Origin: Copromyces sp. CBS 386.78
Lineage: Eukaryota; Ascomycota; Sordariomycetes; Sordariales; Sordariaceae
Direction of reading: 5' to 3'
Assembly (NCBI GenBank): GCA_030685235.1
Contig: MU839097.1
Location: forward strand, 1 to 64,000
DNA length: 64,000 nt
Part shown: piece after piece, positions 1 to 11,704 of the stretch
How the letters are laid out: each line of letters opens with the position of its first letter
Numbering within the stretch: the first letter of the stretch is position 1
Translations under genes and position numbers: made by a program
The notes under the pieces: model-generated
What the model was told of the DNA's origin: nothing
The model's database searches: none
Seen by the model: only the letters and a program-made list of their open reading frames with translations

Positions 1-1
1 A

Positions 2-336
2 TTAGTCAGATGCAGGCCATTGGGGGAGTTGGGGGAAGTGCAGCGACCTACATCAACTTGCAGATTTTTACTGGAAAACAGCCGAACGCAAAAATTACGG
101 CAGTATGCTGTTGCTTACTGCCATATAAACTTCCTTACTGTTACTGGCATACTGGGCGACCGAACGCGGCTTTGTCTTCTGAATGGTCTCGAGCAGTTGG
201 CCAACCATGTTAGAACAACACTGCCCCAAGGTACTTCGCCCAATGATGGTCAGGAGGTGGGTAACGATTTCAGCTCACGTACTTCTTTGGATGAGCTCTT
301 GCATGAGGCTGAAAGGGCGCTCGGGAAGGTGCAGTT
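2..336 (+). pseudogene. 5' part of a host reading frame interrupted by copia C1
   Basis: An open frame enters from the left edge of the window and reaches position 336, where the LTR of element C1 begins. The frame shown by codons up to GTG CAG TT has no ATG near its left end, so the true start is probably outside the window. After the LTR the frame reads only 14 codons into the LTR before TAG at 377-379. If C1 and one CAGTT copy are removed, the frame continues without a shift at 21,403. The residues are mostly helix-forming (for example LDELLHEAERALGKVQF) and I do not recognise a family. Base composition is normal, unlike the AT-rich DNA that follows. I infer a host gene broken by the insertion; it could have carried an intron I cannot place. 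Confidence 0.55.
332..336. repeat. Target site duplication CAGTT, left copy of C1
   Basis: CAGTT lies directly before the TG of the left LTR and recurs directly after the CA of the right LTR at 21,398-21,402. Five bases is the usual duplication for copia elements. Confidence 0.9.
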
Positions 337-510
337 TGTCAGATTTACTGGTGTGAACTGGTTGATTGAAACTGTCTAGAAACTGGCTCTCCAACAAATC
401 CGCTCCAGAAGGTCTAGGGGGTGCTCGGGTATCCTAGAAATGCCAAGACCTTTAGTTAGGTAATTGGGACCCTCTACATCTAAGTGTGATCTACACTTTA
501 TAATTTAATA
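337..510 (-). repeat. C1 3' LTR (left copy)
   Basis: This 174-bp LTR matches 21,224-21,397 along its whole length. Differences are almost entirely C/T and G/A. The outer (left) half is intact; the inner end, from about 455, is AT-converted, so TGACA has become TAATA. The two copies are mutated at opposite ends, in both cases the end facing the element interior. Confidence 0.92.
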
Positions 511-1585
511 CACCCCCTCACTTATAAACCTCTTTCGCCTTTTTAAAGTCAAAAATAAAGCTATTTACAAATATCTTATTCCATCATTCCCAATTTCTCA
601 TTTAAATCTTCCAAATTAACCTCCTTTAATCCCAGATTATCCTTTTTCCGTACTAATACCTCAACTATACCCAATAAATCTCTAAAGCTTCTATACTTCA
701 AGATATCTAATACTTTTATTAATCTATCTACTAGTATTAATTTTATATCTAAATACTTAATTTTAAAAGTCTTCTTAAAAAGGATCTCCTCCCTTAATTA
801 ATATTTATAAATATCTATATATTTTATCTTAGTATTAAAAGTAGGGGTCTCCTCTATAAGAGCCTTAATAGTCTACTTATTATTATATCGTAAAGTAAAG
901 ATAGAATTTTCTAATAGTTTTACCCCTAGAACGGATATTAACCGCGTTATAACTAGGGTTTCTTTAATTACTTTTTCAACTACGTACAATTCTACCTCTA
1001 TTATTAAAATCGTAATTGCAATCTATTTAATTATACTCTAATAGATTAAACCCCTATACAATTTAATTATAAAGCCCTACGAACTCTTTTGATCGATAAC
1101 GTTATTTGTAAACGAAGTATTTAAAACTATTTCCAATCGGTTATTACCGCTAAAGTATAATACCTATATTTTAATAGTTTGAAAATACTATAATACTTTC
1201 TCGTTTATAATTAGGTAAATAAAATTAGGGTTATAATTATATTATATTAATTTATTTACTAAGAATACGATATTTAATTTAGTATTAATTACTATATATA
1301 ATAAGGAACCTATATTAATTTAATAAGCGTAAATCTCTACGTAATTAGTAGTACCCTTATAAAGGATTAATTCTATATACTCTATAGGTACTAAGGTAGG
1401 TTAAAAATTGGATTTTAATAGTTTAAAAATCTTTTTAATATAGGTTTCTTATAATAATTAGATCTTTCTTTAATTTTGGTCTTAGATAATTTTAATGTTT
1501 AGAAACTATTAGAATTTATTTCTTCTAATAAAGTAATATTTTAATTATAGATCTACTACGTATTTATTAATTTCCTTTATCTTAT
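511..1585 (-). pseudogene. C1 segment: 3' end of pol and untranslated region
   Basis: This is AT-rich, stop-filled sequence between the C1 3' LTR and inserted element A. It begins with CACCCCCTCAC, the complement of a G-rich polypurine tract. By position it should hold the RNase H end of copia pol on the minus strand. I could not recover a convincing domain in it. The last five bases, CTTAT, are duplicated by insertion of element A. Confidence 0.6.
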
Positions 1586-1816
1586 TGTCATAGGGCTAAT
1601 GCCCGTGGCTGTATACCTAGCAATCGCCAGGCGAACTGCCGTGCCGGCAACGCTGCCGTGCCGGTAACCCCCTATGGCTCGTATACTATACGTCCCTTAA
1701 AAAGGACAATTGGCCAGCCGCCTGCTCTATAGGTACCCTTCTTTTCTTTCTTTCCTCGTAGAACTTTATTAATCGTTTAGGCTAACACTTATACTAATTA
1801 TACTATACCCTTTATA
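1586..1816 (+). repeat. Element A 5' LTR
   Basis: The LTR starts TGTCATAGGGC and ends in a RIP-altered TTTATA, which is TTACA in the other copy. Its outer half keeps GC-rich segments (GTGCCGGCAACGCTGCCGTG at 1,640-1,659); the inner end is AT-converted. Confidence 0.9.
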
Positions 1817-1849
1817 TTAAGTTCTACTTTATACCTATATAAACGGATA

Positions 1850-4800
1850 GTAAATTTAATAGCGGATATTAATAGAAACGGAGCTAATAGTATCGAGCGC
1901 GGTATTTACGGCATTTATTAATATTATAGTCGGACTTAGCGAAATAGATTTCGACGATATTGAATAGTAATTTTATAACCCTTAAGGCGGCGAATAATAA
2001 CTAGCAGGAAGTACTACTACGAACAATAGCTTCGTAAAAAGCCTTATTAAAATATTTAATAGGAGTACTACCCTACGTAATTATATTAAATCCCTTCTCT
2101 TTAATATTAATCCTAACCTAATCCTTATTTTGCGTTTAAATTTTAGTCCCGCGGACTTAATTCCTACTAGCGGAACCGTAGTAAGTACTTTAATTACTAC
2201 TACCGGAGACCTTACTAATTTAAATAGCGATAGTCCTAATACTTCTATTTATAGAAGGAAACCCTTCGAACTCCCTAAATAAAATAATTAACTTTATACC
2301 TTTTAATTCTATTTTAATTAATTTATTTAAATATATAATACCGATATTAAAGCGGGCCTCCGTATTAATTATAATATTACTTAGTCCGAAATCTTTAATA
2401 CCTTCCCTAATAATAAATAATTACTATTAGAGGGTTTCTAAACTAATAAAACGATCCGCAAAAAAGAAGATTTAATTAATCTATTTAATTAAATTTAAAT
2501 TATTTTCAACTCCTATTAAAACCGGGATATTATTTTCAATAAATTAACTCGTATACATTAAAAGGATAAAGAACCTTTCGTTACCTTTTTAACTACCTTC
2601 GACGACAAAATATTAAAAGCGGGTAACTATAATTAGGAGAGCCCTATTAAATTAATTTATTTTAATTATACCTTTAACCGGAAATTCTATAATAAATTCT
2701 TTATAATAGATTTTCTTAAAAATTACTACGCTTACGTAATTAAAATATAATATTTTACAATTAAATACGAATAGACTTCTAAATTTAAAGAGGATTACCG
2801 TAAATACTTCCGCTTTTAAAAAGAACGTTCCTAGGGCAACGGCATTTACTTCTCTACTTCTAACGTTAATACTTAACAATCTAACACTTCCCGTTAATAA
2901 ATTTAATCCTCTTCCTCCTCGATTAATAATCGTCCCCTTAATTATAATAGTAATACTATTATAGGATCTATTCGAATCGGCGTATTTAATAAAAGTTATA
3001 GTAATCGAAGGCGAGGCAATTTAAATTCAGCTACTTCCTCTAAATATATTAAATAGGTCTCTAATAAAGAGCGCTAGAAACGTAAGGATAATAACCTCTA
3101 CCTCCGTTATAAAACTTCTAATTATCGAATAAATAATTACCCTTATTTACCTATAATCCTTCTTAATAGTAATAGGGTTCGTATTTAAACGATTATTATT
3201 AAAGTCCTTCCGCTCCTAGAAGACGATAATAAGTAAAATTCCGCTTCCGAATAAGGAAAAGAGTAATTCTGGAGCGAAATCGGGCTCCGGAGCCTAAAAA
3301 TATATTAAGTAAAGTAAAAAAATTCAAATTAAATTCGTAATTAAAAATAGAATTTACATTAATTCTATTTATTATTAACGACTATAATTTATTCTATATC
3401 TTCGTTAATAAAGGTTATTAATATTATATTACAATTAGTAAAAAAATTATTAAAAACCTTCAGATTCCAATTATCCCTATTAAATCCCGCCGTATAAAAA
3501 GAACTTCCGCAATTATAAAAAATATTACTATTTAAGGTTTTACCTATTTCCTAGCGGAAATAAACGAATATATCTATTTAATCTATACTTAGGTCGTTCC
3601 TCTATTAAAATTCCTAATTATTTTAAGGAAACTATAATTTAAAATTATATATATTTACTCCGTTCCCTACGAGAAGTAGATATATATAAATATTATAAAT
3701 TATTAAATCCCGTACGTTAGCGGAAAGCAGACTCCAGATATAGAATTTATTAAAAATATTAAATCCGTTATCCATATAATAGCTACTACTTTCGTAAACT
3801 ATATTTAAAGGATAAAAAAAGAATTTGGAAGTAGAATAATAAAAAAGGCTATCTACACTATAAGCCTAAAGGATATCGAAAAGGCCTTATAACTAAAAAA
3901 AGTCTATACCGAAAAATAATTCTAGAAAATAATCCCGAAGAAATATTACAACCTCCTTCCTTTATAAATAAAGTAAAAAACTAATAAATTCAACCCTTAT
4001 CGTCCTAAAATTAATTATAAAATTGAAATTAAAAAGAATAAAGACGGTAAGGAATTACTAATCCCTTTCAGTCCGCTTTATAATATAACCCGCAAAGAAC
4101 TTTTTATTTTTAAAAAAATTATTAAGGATTTATTAAATAAAGGTTTTATCCGTACTAACAATTCTGAAATAGGAGCCCTAATTCTCTTCGTATAAAAGCT
4201 AAGCAATAAACTCCGCTTCTATTATAATTACTATACTTTTAATATTATTATACGAATAGACCGTTATCCATTACCGCTTATTAATAAAACGTTCTATATC
4301 TTAAAAGGGGCTAAATAATATACAAAAATTAACGTTATATAAGCGTTCTATAAAATTCGGATAACGGTAAATAAGGAATAGAAGATAACGTTCTAAATAT
4401 AATACAAATTATTCGAATAATTAATTGTACCCTTTAAATTAATTAATATATTAATAATATTCTAATAATATATTAATTACATCTTTTACAAATATTTCAA
4501 TAAATTTTATATAATTTATATAAACGACGTATTTATTTATACTTCGGGTACTAAAGAGGACTACAAAACTAAAGTCCATTTAATATTAAAGAAGCTCCTT
4601 AATACAAATTTCTATTTAAACCTAAATAAATACGAATTTATTATTAAAAAGGTTAAATATTTTAATTTTATTATCTACGCGAATATCGGAATATAAACCG
4701 ACCCTAAGAAAATTAAAGCTATCTTTAAATAGCTTCCCCTTAATTCTTAAAAGGGTATTTATAATTTTTTTAATTTCGTTAATTACTATAGGATATTTAT

Positions 4801-7015
4801 ACCCCAATTCTCGAAGGTTATAACCCCGTTAATAGTATTTATTAGGAAGGGAATAATTTTTAAATAGATTAAAGAATATAAAAATACTTTCTAATTATTT
4901 AAAACGCTATTTCTAAAGGCCCTAATCCTTATAGAATTTAACCCCGATAGAAAAACGTTTTTAAAAACGGATTATAATAACTTTATATTAGGCGGCGTTA
5001 TTTTGTAAAAAATTAATAAATTTAATAAGCAGGCTATTATTAATTATTATTTGCGGAAGCTAAGCGCTATGGAGCGGAACTACCCTATTTATAATAAAGA
5101 AATACTTATAATTATTAACTATTTAAAATAGTAATCGGCCGAACTACATAATTATAAATCTTTTATTATTTTTATTAACTATTGGAATTTAAAATATTTT
5201 ATAAAATATAACGGCTTTCTAAATAGTAAGCCCGCTAGGCCGAATACTTATTATAGTTCAACTTCAATATTGAATACTGACTGGGCAAGGAAGCGGTAAT
5301 CCCCAACGCTTTATCCCGCCGGGAATAAGATATACCTACCGAATAAGACTTCGAATCCCGCAATTTATAAATAATACCGGATTCCGCCCTTAAATCTTAT
5401 AGCCTACTTCGCATTTCCGCTTCCTAAATTATTCGCGCCGGAAGGGAGGGTATAAAAGTATTTAAAAATCTAGATTTATAATAGCTTTAAAATTAAACGG
5501 CCCCTAAAAATTCCCTATATTAATAAATCAAAATAATAATCTAAAATAATAAATAGTACTTCGACCCTTCATTAAAATTTAAAATATAAATTACCAACTA
5601 TAATATCGATTCCTATAATCGACTTTATTACTAGGGCCGCCTTTAAATCCTTAGAACGCCCGTTTATATTAAATCCGACTCTATTAACCTTTTGGACTAA
5701 TCCTAATAATTTAATACCCTCCGTACGACTTTTATTTAAACTATTTATAATTCCTATATCTTCGGCTACTTAAGAAGAGAAAGTACTATACCGGCACTTA
5801 TCCAATACTTTTACTAGCCGCTCCTAAGAATATATATTCGGCAATTCCTCTATAATTATTATACTTATAATTCTATAAAAGTTTAAAGAGAATAAAAACG
5901 AGGTTTCTTACGATTATTATTAATCCCGGAATAGTTTAATAGAAAAATTTAAATAGATTTTATTACGGACTTCCTAAATTCGAATAGTAATATTTATTTT
6001 TAAATTATTAAAAACCGGTTTAGTAAGAATATTATCCTTAAATTTATACTGTTTATAAACGCTAAATTCTATATAGAACGGTTCTTATAATATTTTATTA
6101 AATATTATAACGTCTTTAAATTTATTATTAGCAATTATAGTCCTAATTAAATAAACCGCTTTTGGGCGAAACTTTATAAGCTCCTTAATATTAAATAATT
6201 CTTTAATATTATTTATTACCCCTAAACTAATAATAGCCCTAAACGGATAAATTAGGAAATTTACGCCTACTTCCGAATAGTCGTTAACTATATCTAAAAT
6301 AATTAGGATAAATAGTATCTAATAGCTTAATTAATTATAAATAACCGTATTAATACCTTAATTAATATAAGCCCCTTTTTTACTACTTACGGATTTAACG
6401 TAAAATTACAGGTTTTTATTATCGAAGAGCCTACAAGTGGACCCCCGCTCTTCTCCTCCGAAAAACGAATTTATTAATTCGTTAAAAAACTATAATAAAT
6501 TACGGACCTATATTAAATTACTATAGCGGTAGCCGCTTAATAATAAAAGAAATTTACTAATTAATATTATTAATTAGCTGAATATTTTTAAATAAGGGAT
6601 AAGGTCTAATTTAACCTTAAAAACTATAATACCGACCGCCCTAAGAAGAAATTAAATTGGCTATATACGAAATATATAATTTCGAAAGTCCTATTTTTAT
6701 ATATTATAGAACTCTCTAACCTTCTTTAAATTATTTATAACGTTTTCTACGTAAATCTTCTACGGCGGGCCGCCTAAAATCTACTATTAAAATAAAGGGT
6801 TATTAACAATTAACTACCCGCTATAGAAGTCGAAGTGGAATTTAAATAGTAAATCGAAGAAATTTTCTACGTATATACGAACTGTAGATAAGGGGGATTT
6901 ATTTATAAATATTAATTAAGTAAAAAAGATATTATAATCCTATTTAAAAACCTTTAGAAGAGTTTAAAGAAACGAAAACCCTTAATAAATTCGAAAATAA
7001 GTACGGAGCGGCGGA
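1850..7015 (+). pseudogene. Element A gag-pol remnant with chromodomain integrase
   Basis: There is no open frame, but conserved blocks survive when TAA/TAG are read as former CAA, CAG or TGG codons. At 4,200-4,380 the order is first an NYYTFN-like stretch, then DRYPLPLINK, then TKINV..AFYKIR, matching gypsy reverse transcriptase (core motifs of that domain). At 5,760-5,880 GYLRRESTIPALIQYFY matches the integrase zinc region. At 5,950-6,020 DFITDLPNSNSNIYF marks the integrase catalytic core. At 6,820-7,010 the blocks VEVEFK, EEIFYVYTN, GGFIYKY and ILFKNL fit a chromodomain with its WKGY region mutated. The gag frame lies upstream (about 1,850-3,230). In such elements the chromodomain directs integration to heterochromatin; that is family knowledge, not shown here. 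Confidence 0.8.
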
Positions 7016-7384
7016 TACTAACAACGGACTAATTAATTGATAGGTTAAGAATTTTCTCCTAAAGGATTTTACGAATGGAGCGAAATAAATTAATTATAGA
7101 ATTACGGGAGAAGAATTAGTAAACGGTATTAAAAAAAAATTAAAATTAATTAGGGCGAAGCCCTAAACGTATTAAATATTTTTTAAAATATTATTTCCTA
7201 ATAAAATTAATTTCTATTTTCCTTCTTCTAATTAAATTTATATTAGTAATAGTATAGGGGTCGTAGGGCTTTTATAAGCGGACGTTTTTAAAATATAACA
7301 GCGATAGTAAGGATAGTAATAAACGGATTTTATCCGAAGGACGGATACTAAAGGGTAGATAGTTCGTATCCTATTATACTAATT

Positions 7385-8300
7385 TACTAAGGCCCGAAAT
7401 TTATTTAAGCCGCTTAGCAGTAGCGCTATTATAAGTACGCGTACGGCGCTTAAGGGCGGTAGAGGACCCCTCCCCATTTTTAGCGGCATTTTTAATAAAG
7501 GTAGAGACGACGGTTGTAATAGGGGCGGCGGGAATAATAACGGTAGGAATAGCGGGAGCGGTAGTAAGGGCGGCGGTAATTCTCTCTTTATACTCCTTTT
7601 CCTTTTAAGCGTTATAAATATTTATTAATTTATTAAAACTATATTAAATAGCGGTATCGGCCATTTATTCAACCGATTTTATATTATTTTTAAAGGTTGC
7701 TATTTTCCCTTTAAATTTAGAAAATTTAATTATCTAATTTCTTAAGGATTGAATTTCAGCCGTTAGAGAAGATAATAAACCTTCGATTTTAATAGAGGGG
7801 GATAGCTAGCGGGCGACTATTTTAAAGCTAATTCGCGCTTAAAAATTATTAACGGAATTAATAAATATAAGAATAGATTAGGTAGAAAGGGGAATTTACG
7901 TAAGAATATTAATATTTTTAACTTCTTTTATAATTATTAAATAGTTAAGTATTTTAAAAGCGGCGATAAATAATTTATATTTAGGATTTAGAATGTATTT
8001 AACTATATATTAAATAGTAAAGAACTTTTAAATTTATTTTAACGTCGGTTTATAAAGCTTTTTAATATATTAGTATACTAAATATATAGTAGCCGTACTA
8101 TTAGCGGCGGAGGTAGTATAATTATACCTATTAATTAAGTAGTATATATATTAATTTGAAAGTAGGGCGGCGGCGGCGGCAACGGCGGCGGCGATAGCGG
8201 CCTTAATAGTATTTTTTCTACTAATTCCGGTAGTAATAGTATTCGGGTAAGTTTAAACTAGCTTAAGGATAGCGCGACGGCGAAGCGCGGGGGAGGGGGT
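7385..8300 (-). pseudogene. Decayed antisense ORF in the 3' region of element A
   Basis: Reading the minus strand from about 8,300 to 7,385, one frame runs about 300 codons. Its internal stops are all TAA or TAG, which RIP makes from CAA, CAG or TGG. It starts with a basic stretch (LRRRAILKLV), then a run of alanines from GCC codons, a central helical part (KFKGKIATFKNNIKSVE), a Pro/Ala/Thr-rich segment, and a basic tail (LKRRTRTYNSATAKRLK) that looks like a nuclear localisation signal. It opposes gag-pol and ends before the chromodomain. I recognise no family. It could be an element-encoded accessory protein, a captured host gene, or a fragment of another transposon. The long frame is seen in the sequence; the protein itself is inferred. 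Confidence 0.55.
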
Positions 8301-8748
8301 TAATAGAGCGGGAAACAATAAAAATAATTATTATAACTATTATTATATACAACAAAATTATTAGAATTCTAAGAATTCTTATATTATGTTAAGGTTTAGG
8401 GTAAGGCCGGATATTTTAATAATTATAGTAATTTAAATTAAAGTAAACGGTTAATAAGTAAATATAAAAGCTAAATAAAATTAATAAACGGCGTAAATAT
8501 AATAATAAGTAATAGAGAGAAGTAATAGGAGGGGAATAATAATTACGATAGTTATAATAGAAGGTTGAACGATAGGGGGGATATTTATAATATAATATAA
8601 TAATAATTAAAGGAGGAAAGAGGGAGAGAGGGAAAGAGATTTATAAATAAATAAAATATATACCGCGCAATTAGAAGGGAGGGAAGCTTATCGTTTAATA
8701 TTTAGGATATACGTAATTTATTACGGTTATATATTTAGCTATCTAATT

Positions 8749-8765
8749 GGAGGAGGAGGGGGGGG
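8749..8765 (+). other. Element A polypurine tract
   Basis: GGAGGAGGAGGGGGGGG lies four bases before the 3' LTR. It is the expected primer site for plus-strand DNA synthesis and fixes the element's orientation. All-purine sequence offers no C on this strand for RIP, which may explain its survival. Confidence 0.85.
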
Positions 8766-8769
8766 CTAA

Positions 8770-9000
8770 TATTATAGGGCTAATACCTATAGTTATATAC
8801 CTGGCAATCGCTAGGCGAACTACCGTGCCGGCAACGCTACTGTACCGGTAACCCCCTATAGCCCGTGCACTATACGTCCCTTGAAAAAGACAGTTAGCCA
8901 GCCGCCTGCTCTGCAGGCACCCTTCCTCTCTTTCTTTCCTCGTAGAACCTTATCGATCGTTTAAGCTAGCACCTGTGCCAACTGTGCTGCATCCCTTACA
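8770..9000 (+). repeat. Element A 3' LTR
   Basis: This 231-bp copy matches 1,586-1,816. The inner (left) end reads TATTATAGGGC where the other copy has TGTCATAGGGC; the outer end is intact (CTGCATCCCTTACA) and is followed by the CTTAT duplication. Confidence 0.92.
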
Positions 9001-10918
9001 CTTATTCTTATTAAATATAAAAATAATATTATTAATATAATATAATATAAATATATTATTCTTCTTTATAATGTATAGATTTTTAGGGATAGCTTTGAAT
9101 CCTATTTCTTTAAACGCTCTACTAAGCTTTCTTTACTATAGTAAAAATATTCGTTTAAACCTATATAATACCTTAATTAATTTAAGGACTTTATTAAAAA
9201 TTTAATACCCTAATAGTATACGTATATAAATCTCCTTATTAAAAATTGCGTTAATAAAGGTATTAACTGTATTATATTAAATTAATTCAAAGTCGAATTT
9301 TACGGCGAAAGCAATAATAAATTTAAATAATCTTTTTATTAAGGTAGATACATACGTATTTACTCTATTCTTATTCTATTAATCTCTTTTTGTAATTAAT
9401 TATACTTTATATTTATTAAGAGTACCGTTTTTATTAAATTTATATATATACACCTATATATAATTAAAGATCTACTTACTTCGTATCCGTAATAAGTTTC
9501 CGCTAACTTTAATTTACGTTTTTATATCCTTATAATTTTATAGATAAGTTTCTTCTACCTATTTAAATATTTTACTGAATTAATAATTATTAAAATCCTT
9601 ACAATATTTAGGTTCTAAGGGTAAATCTCGTCTATAAATATTCTTAAAACGATTAAACTTAATAATTAACCATTCTACCTCCGCTTTAATAATGATCTTC
9701 CCTATTATTTTCATTATTAATTATATTAATTTACTAATATAAAAGGCAATTTCTTAGGGTTCTTACTAACGGATATACTAATTTATTATTCGGTTTATTA
9801 AATAACTAATATAAAGTACAGCCGGCGGGGTTAATAAAAATAATAAATAAGACCCTATAATATATTCGAAGGATATTTTTTTCATAATAGGGTACAGATT
9901 AACTCTTATTTAAGTCTAATTATTCTCTTCTTAGAAAATATTTTAACTTTATTCGTAATTTTTATTTAAAAAGCTTAATAATAATAATTCAATATTTATA
10001 TTATTAATATCGTTTTATAGGCTATAGCCTTTTCTTTCTAATAAATTGGATACCCTTAAAAGTTAATTGTACAATTTATTTACCTTATTAAATAGATCCG
10101 TTAATTCCTCGCTATTTATTTAAAAGTCTTTTTTTAATTTCTTAAAGTCTAAGTTATACATAATTTTTTTATTAAAAATCACATTCCTAATCTATATAAT
10201 TCTATTTATATACGAATTCTATATATAATAAATAGAAATCGTTAAATAACCAATAAAAAAATTTATCTATACTTTAAATAAATATTTCTAATATCGTTTT
10301 TCTTTCTTTTAAATAGTATTCGTTATTATAAATACTTAATAACCGTAGACTTTTAAATAATTTAGATCTAATTTACGTACTTTTTAATAATTGTATTATT
10401 AAATAATATAAGTATAAAATTATTTAAAAGGAAATTTCTAATTATAAAAGTACCGAAGGGATTTATTAATAAAGTAGATAATTACGGTAGTAATTTTTAA
10501 TTATAAATCAATCGGAAATTTTGAATTTATTAATATAGTATTATATCTTTCTTTAATTATACCCCCTAAATACTCTACCCCGCCATTTTATATTTATATA
10601 TTAAGAGTAGAGGGTTTAATTATTATTCTTTATTATAATAACCTTTATTGGATTTTGTAATTTATAAATTCGTTATCGAATTCGAAAGTTTTAAACTTAA
10701 TATTATACCATTATTTCAATATATTGATATAGGATGCTAACGTAAGAGTAATAATAATTATTTAATAATTTAATAAATAGTAATCCCAAATATAGCCGGA
10801 CTAACAATATATAATAAAAAGGAGATATTTAACCCCGTTACTTCCTTCGTTAAATTCGAAGAAATCCGCTACGAATCTCTCCCCTAATTTATAACTACGG
10901 TCTCTAAATATATAATAA

Positions 10919-11054
10919 GAGAAAGTCTTTTCGGACAGTTGGAAATGTCTTCCTACACAGTCGCCCCACCCACTTACACCCTTCCCGCGCGCTAATGCAC
11001 CCCAAAATTTTTGAGCCAATCAGATCGCTCGCATCCATTTGAGTCTCCACACTC
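10919..11054. repeat. Left terminal inverted repeat
   Basis: This arm pairs with 11,567-11,704. It includes the segment GTCGCCCCACCC, which is present in both arms. Relative to the other arm it has an extra ACTTACACCC. Confidence 0.85.
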
Positions 11055-11104
11055 AGCTTGGCAGCGGTATTCTTTCATAGATTTCACACCAGAAGGTCGC
11101 ACAT

Positions 11105-11490
11105 CGCACGGCTGTTACGGCTGTCAGCGATTGTCACAGCTGTCAGCGATTGTCACAGCTGTCAATGACTGTTACGGCTGTTAGCGATTGGCTATCAGCG
11201 ATTGTCATAGCTGTCATGGCTGTCACGGCTGTCACGGCTGTCACAGCTGTCACGGCTGTCACGGCTGTCATGGCTGTCACGGCTGTCACGGCTGTCACAG
11301 CTGTCAGCGATTATCACAGCTATTAGTGACTGTTACGGCTGTTAGCGATTGGCTGTCAGCGATTGTCATAGCTGTTACGGCTGTCACAACTGTAAGCGAT
11401 TGGCTGTTAGCGATTGTCATAGCTGTTACGGCTGTTACGGTTGTTAGCGATTGGCTGTTAGCGATTGTCACGGCTGTTAGCGATACGTGT
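11105..11490 (+). repeat. Minisatellite of 9-bp units (GGCTGTCAC and variants)
   Basis: Units of GGCTGTCAC alternate with GGCTGTTAC, AGCTGTCAC and longer variants containing AGCGATTGTCA or AGCGATTGGCTGT. The purest stretch is 11,209-11,300. The period is a multiple of three, so one plus frame reads as repeated Cys-His-Gly; I see no evidence that it is translated. The array sits between the inverted repeats and probably grew by slippage or unequal exchange. Confidence 0.85.
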
Positions 11491-11566
11491 GCAGGGGTAG
11501 GATGTGTAATGGGCTGTAATCTGGGAGCTTGGCGGGCGCGGTACGGTTTGTTAACGCCAAGAATAG

Positions 11567-11704
11567 GAGCGTGGAGACTCAGAATGGATGCGAGCGATCT
11601 AATTGGTTCAAAAAATTTTGGGGTGCATTAGCGTGCCTTGGCGCGCGGGAAGGGTGGGGCGACTGTGTGGGAAGACATTTTCGACTGTCCGAAAAGACTT
11701 TCTC
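11567..11704. repeat. Right terminal inverted repeat
   Basis: Inverse complement of 10,919-11,054, ending CCGAAAAGACTTTCTC and followed by the TATAATAA duplication. It carries an extra CAAGGCACG (read on the complement) compared with the left arm. Confidence 0.85.

Larger units (their letters stand above)
1586..9000 (+). mobile_element. Gypsy chromovirus A, RIP-mutated, nested in C1
   Basis: The element is 7,415 bp with 231-bp LTRs (1,586-1,816 and 8,770-9,000), flanked by the 5-bp duplication CTTAT (1,581-1,585 and 9,001-9,005). A purine run at 8,749-8,765 abuts the 3' LTR, giving plus orientation. Plus-strand frames, broken by TAA/TAG, show gypsy reverse transcriptase near 4,200-4,400 (DRYPLPLINK), an integrase zinc region near 5,760-5,880, an integrase core near 5,950-6,250 and a chromodomain near 6,820-7,010. 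It is unusually long after the chromodomain: about 1.7 kb precede the 3' LTR, and these contain an antisense reading frame described separately. RIP has destroyed coding capacity. Confidence 0.92.
10919..11704. mobile_element. Non-autonomous terminal-inverted-repeat DNA element, not RIP-mutated
   Basis: The element is 786 bp. It starts GAGAAAGTCTTTTCGGACAG and ends with the inverse complement. The terminal inverted repeats are about 136-138 bp (10,919-11,054 and 11,567-11,704) and differ by a few substitutions and two small insertions. The 8-bp duplication TATAATAA flanks it (10,911-10,918 and 11,705-11,712). Long inverted repeats with an 8-bp duplication suggest a Mutator-like or hAT-like element; there is no transposase. 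The interior is a short-period minisatellite. Composition is GC-normal inside heavily RIP-mutated copia, and the duplicated target is itself AT-converted sequence. I infer that it inserted after the copia had been mutated. Confidence 0.85.

Noticed and set aside
337..510. Segmental duplication or unusually long target duplication flanking the AT-rich block
   Set aside because: TG...CA ends, adjacent 5-bp CAGTT repeats and a polypurine tract show that the 174-bp repeats are LTRs.
11105..11490. Possible CRISPR array
   Set aside because: The units are contiguous 9-bp repeats without spacers, in a eukaryotic transposon.
11188..11631. 147-residue Cys-His-Gly repeat protein
   Set aside because: The frame is a by-product of the 9-bp minisatellite and its later part overlaps the terminal inverted repeat.
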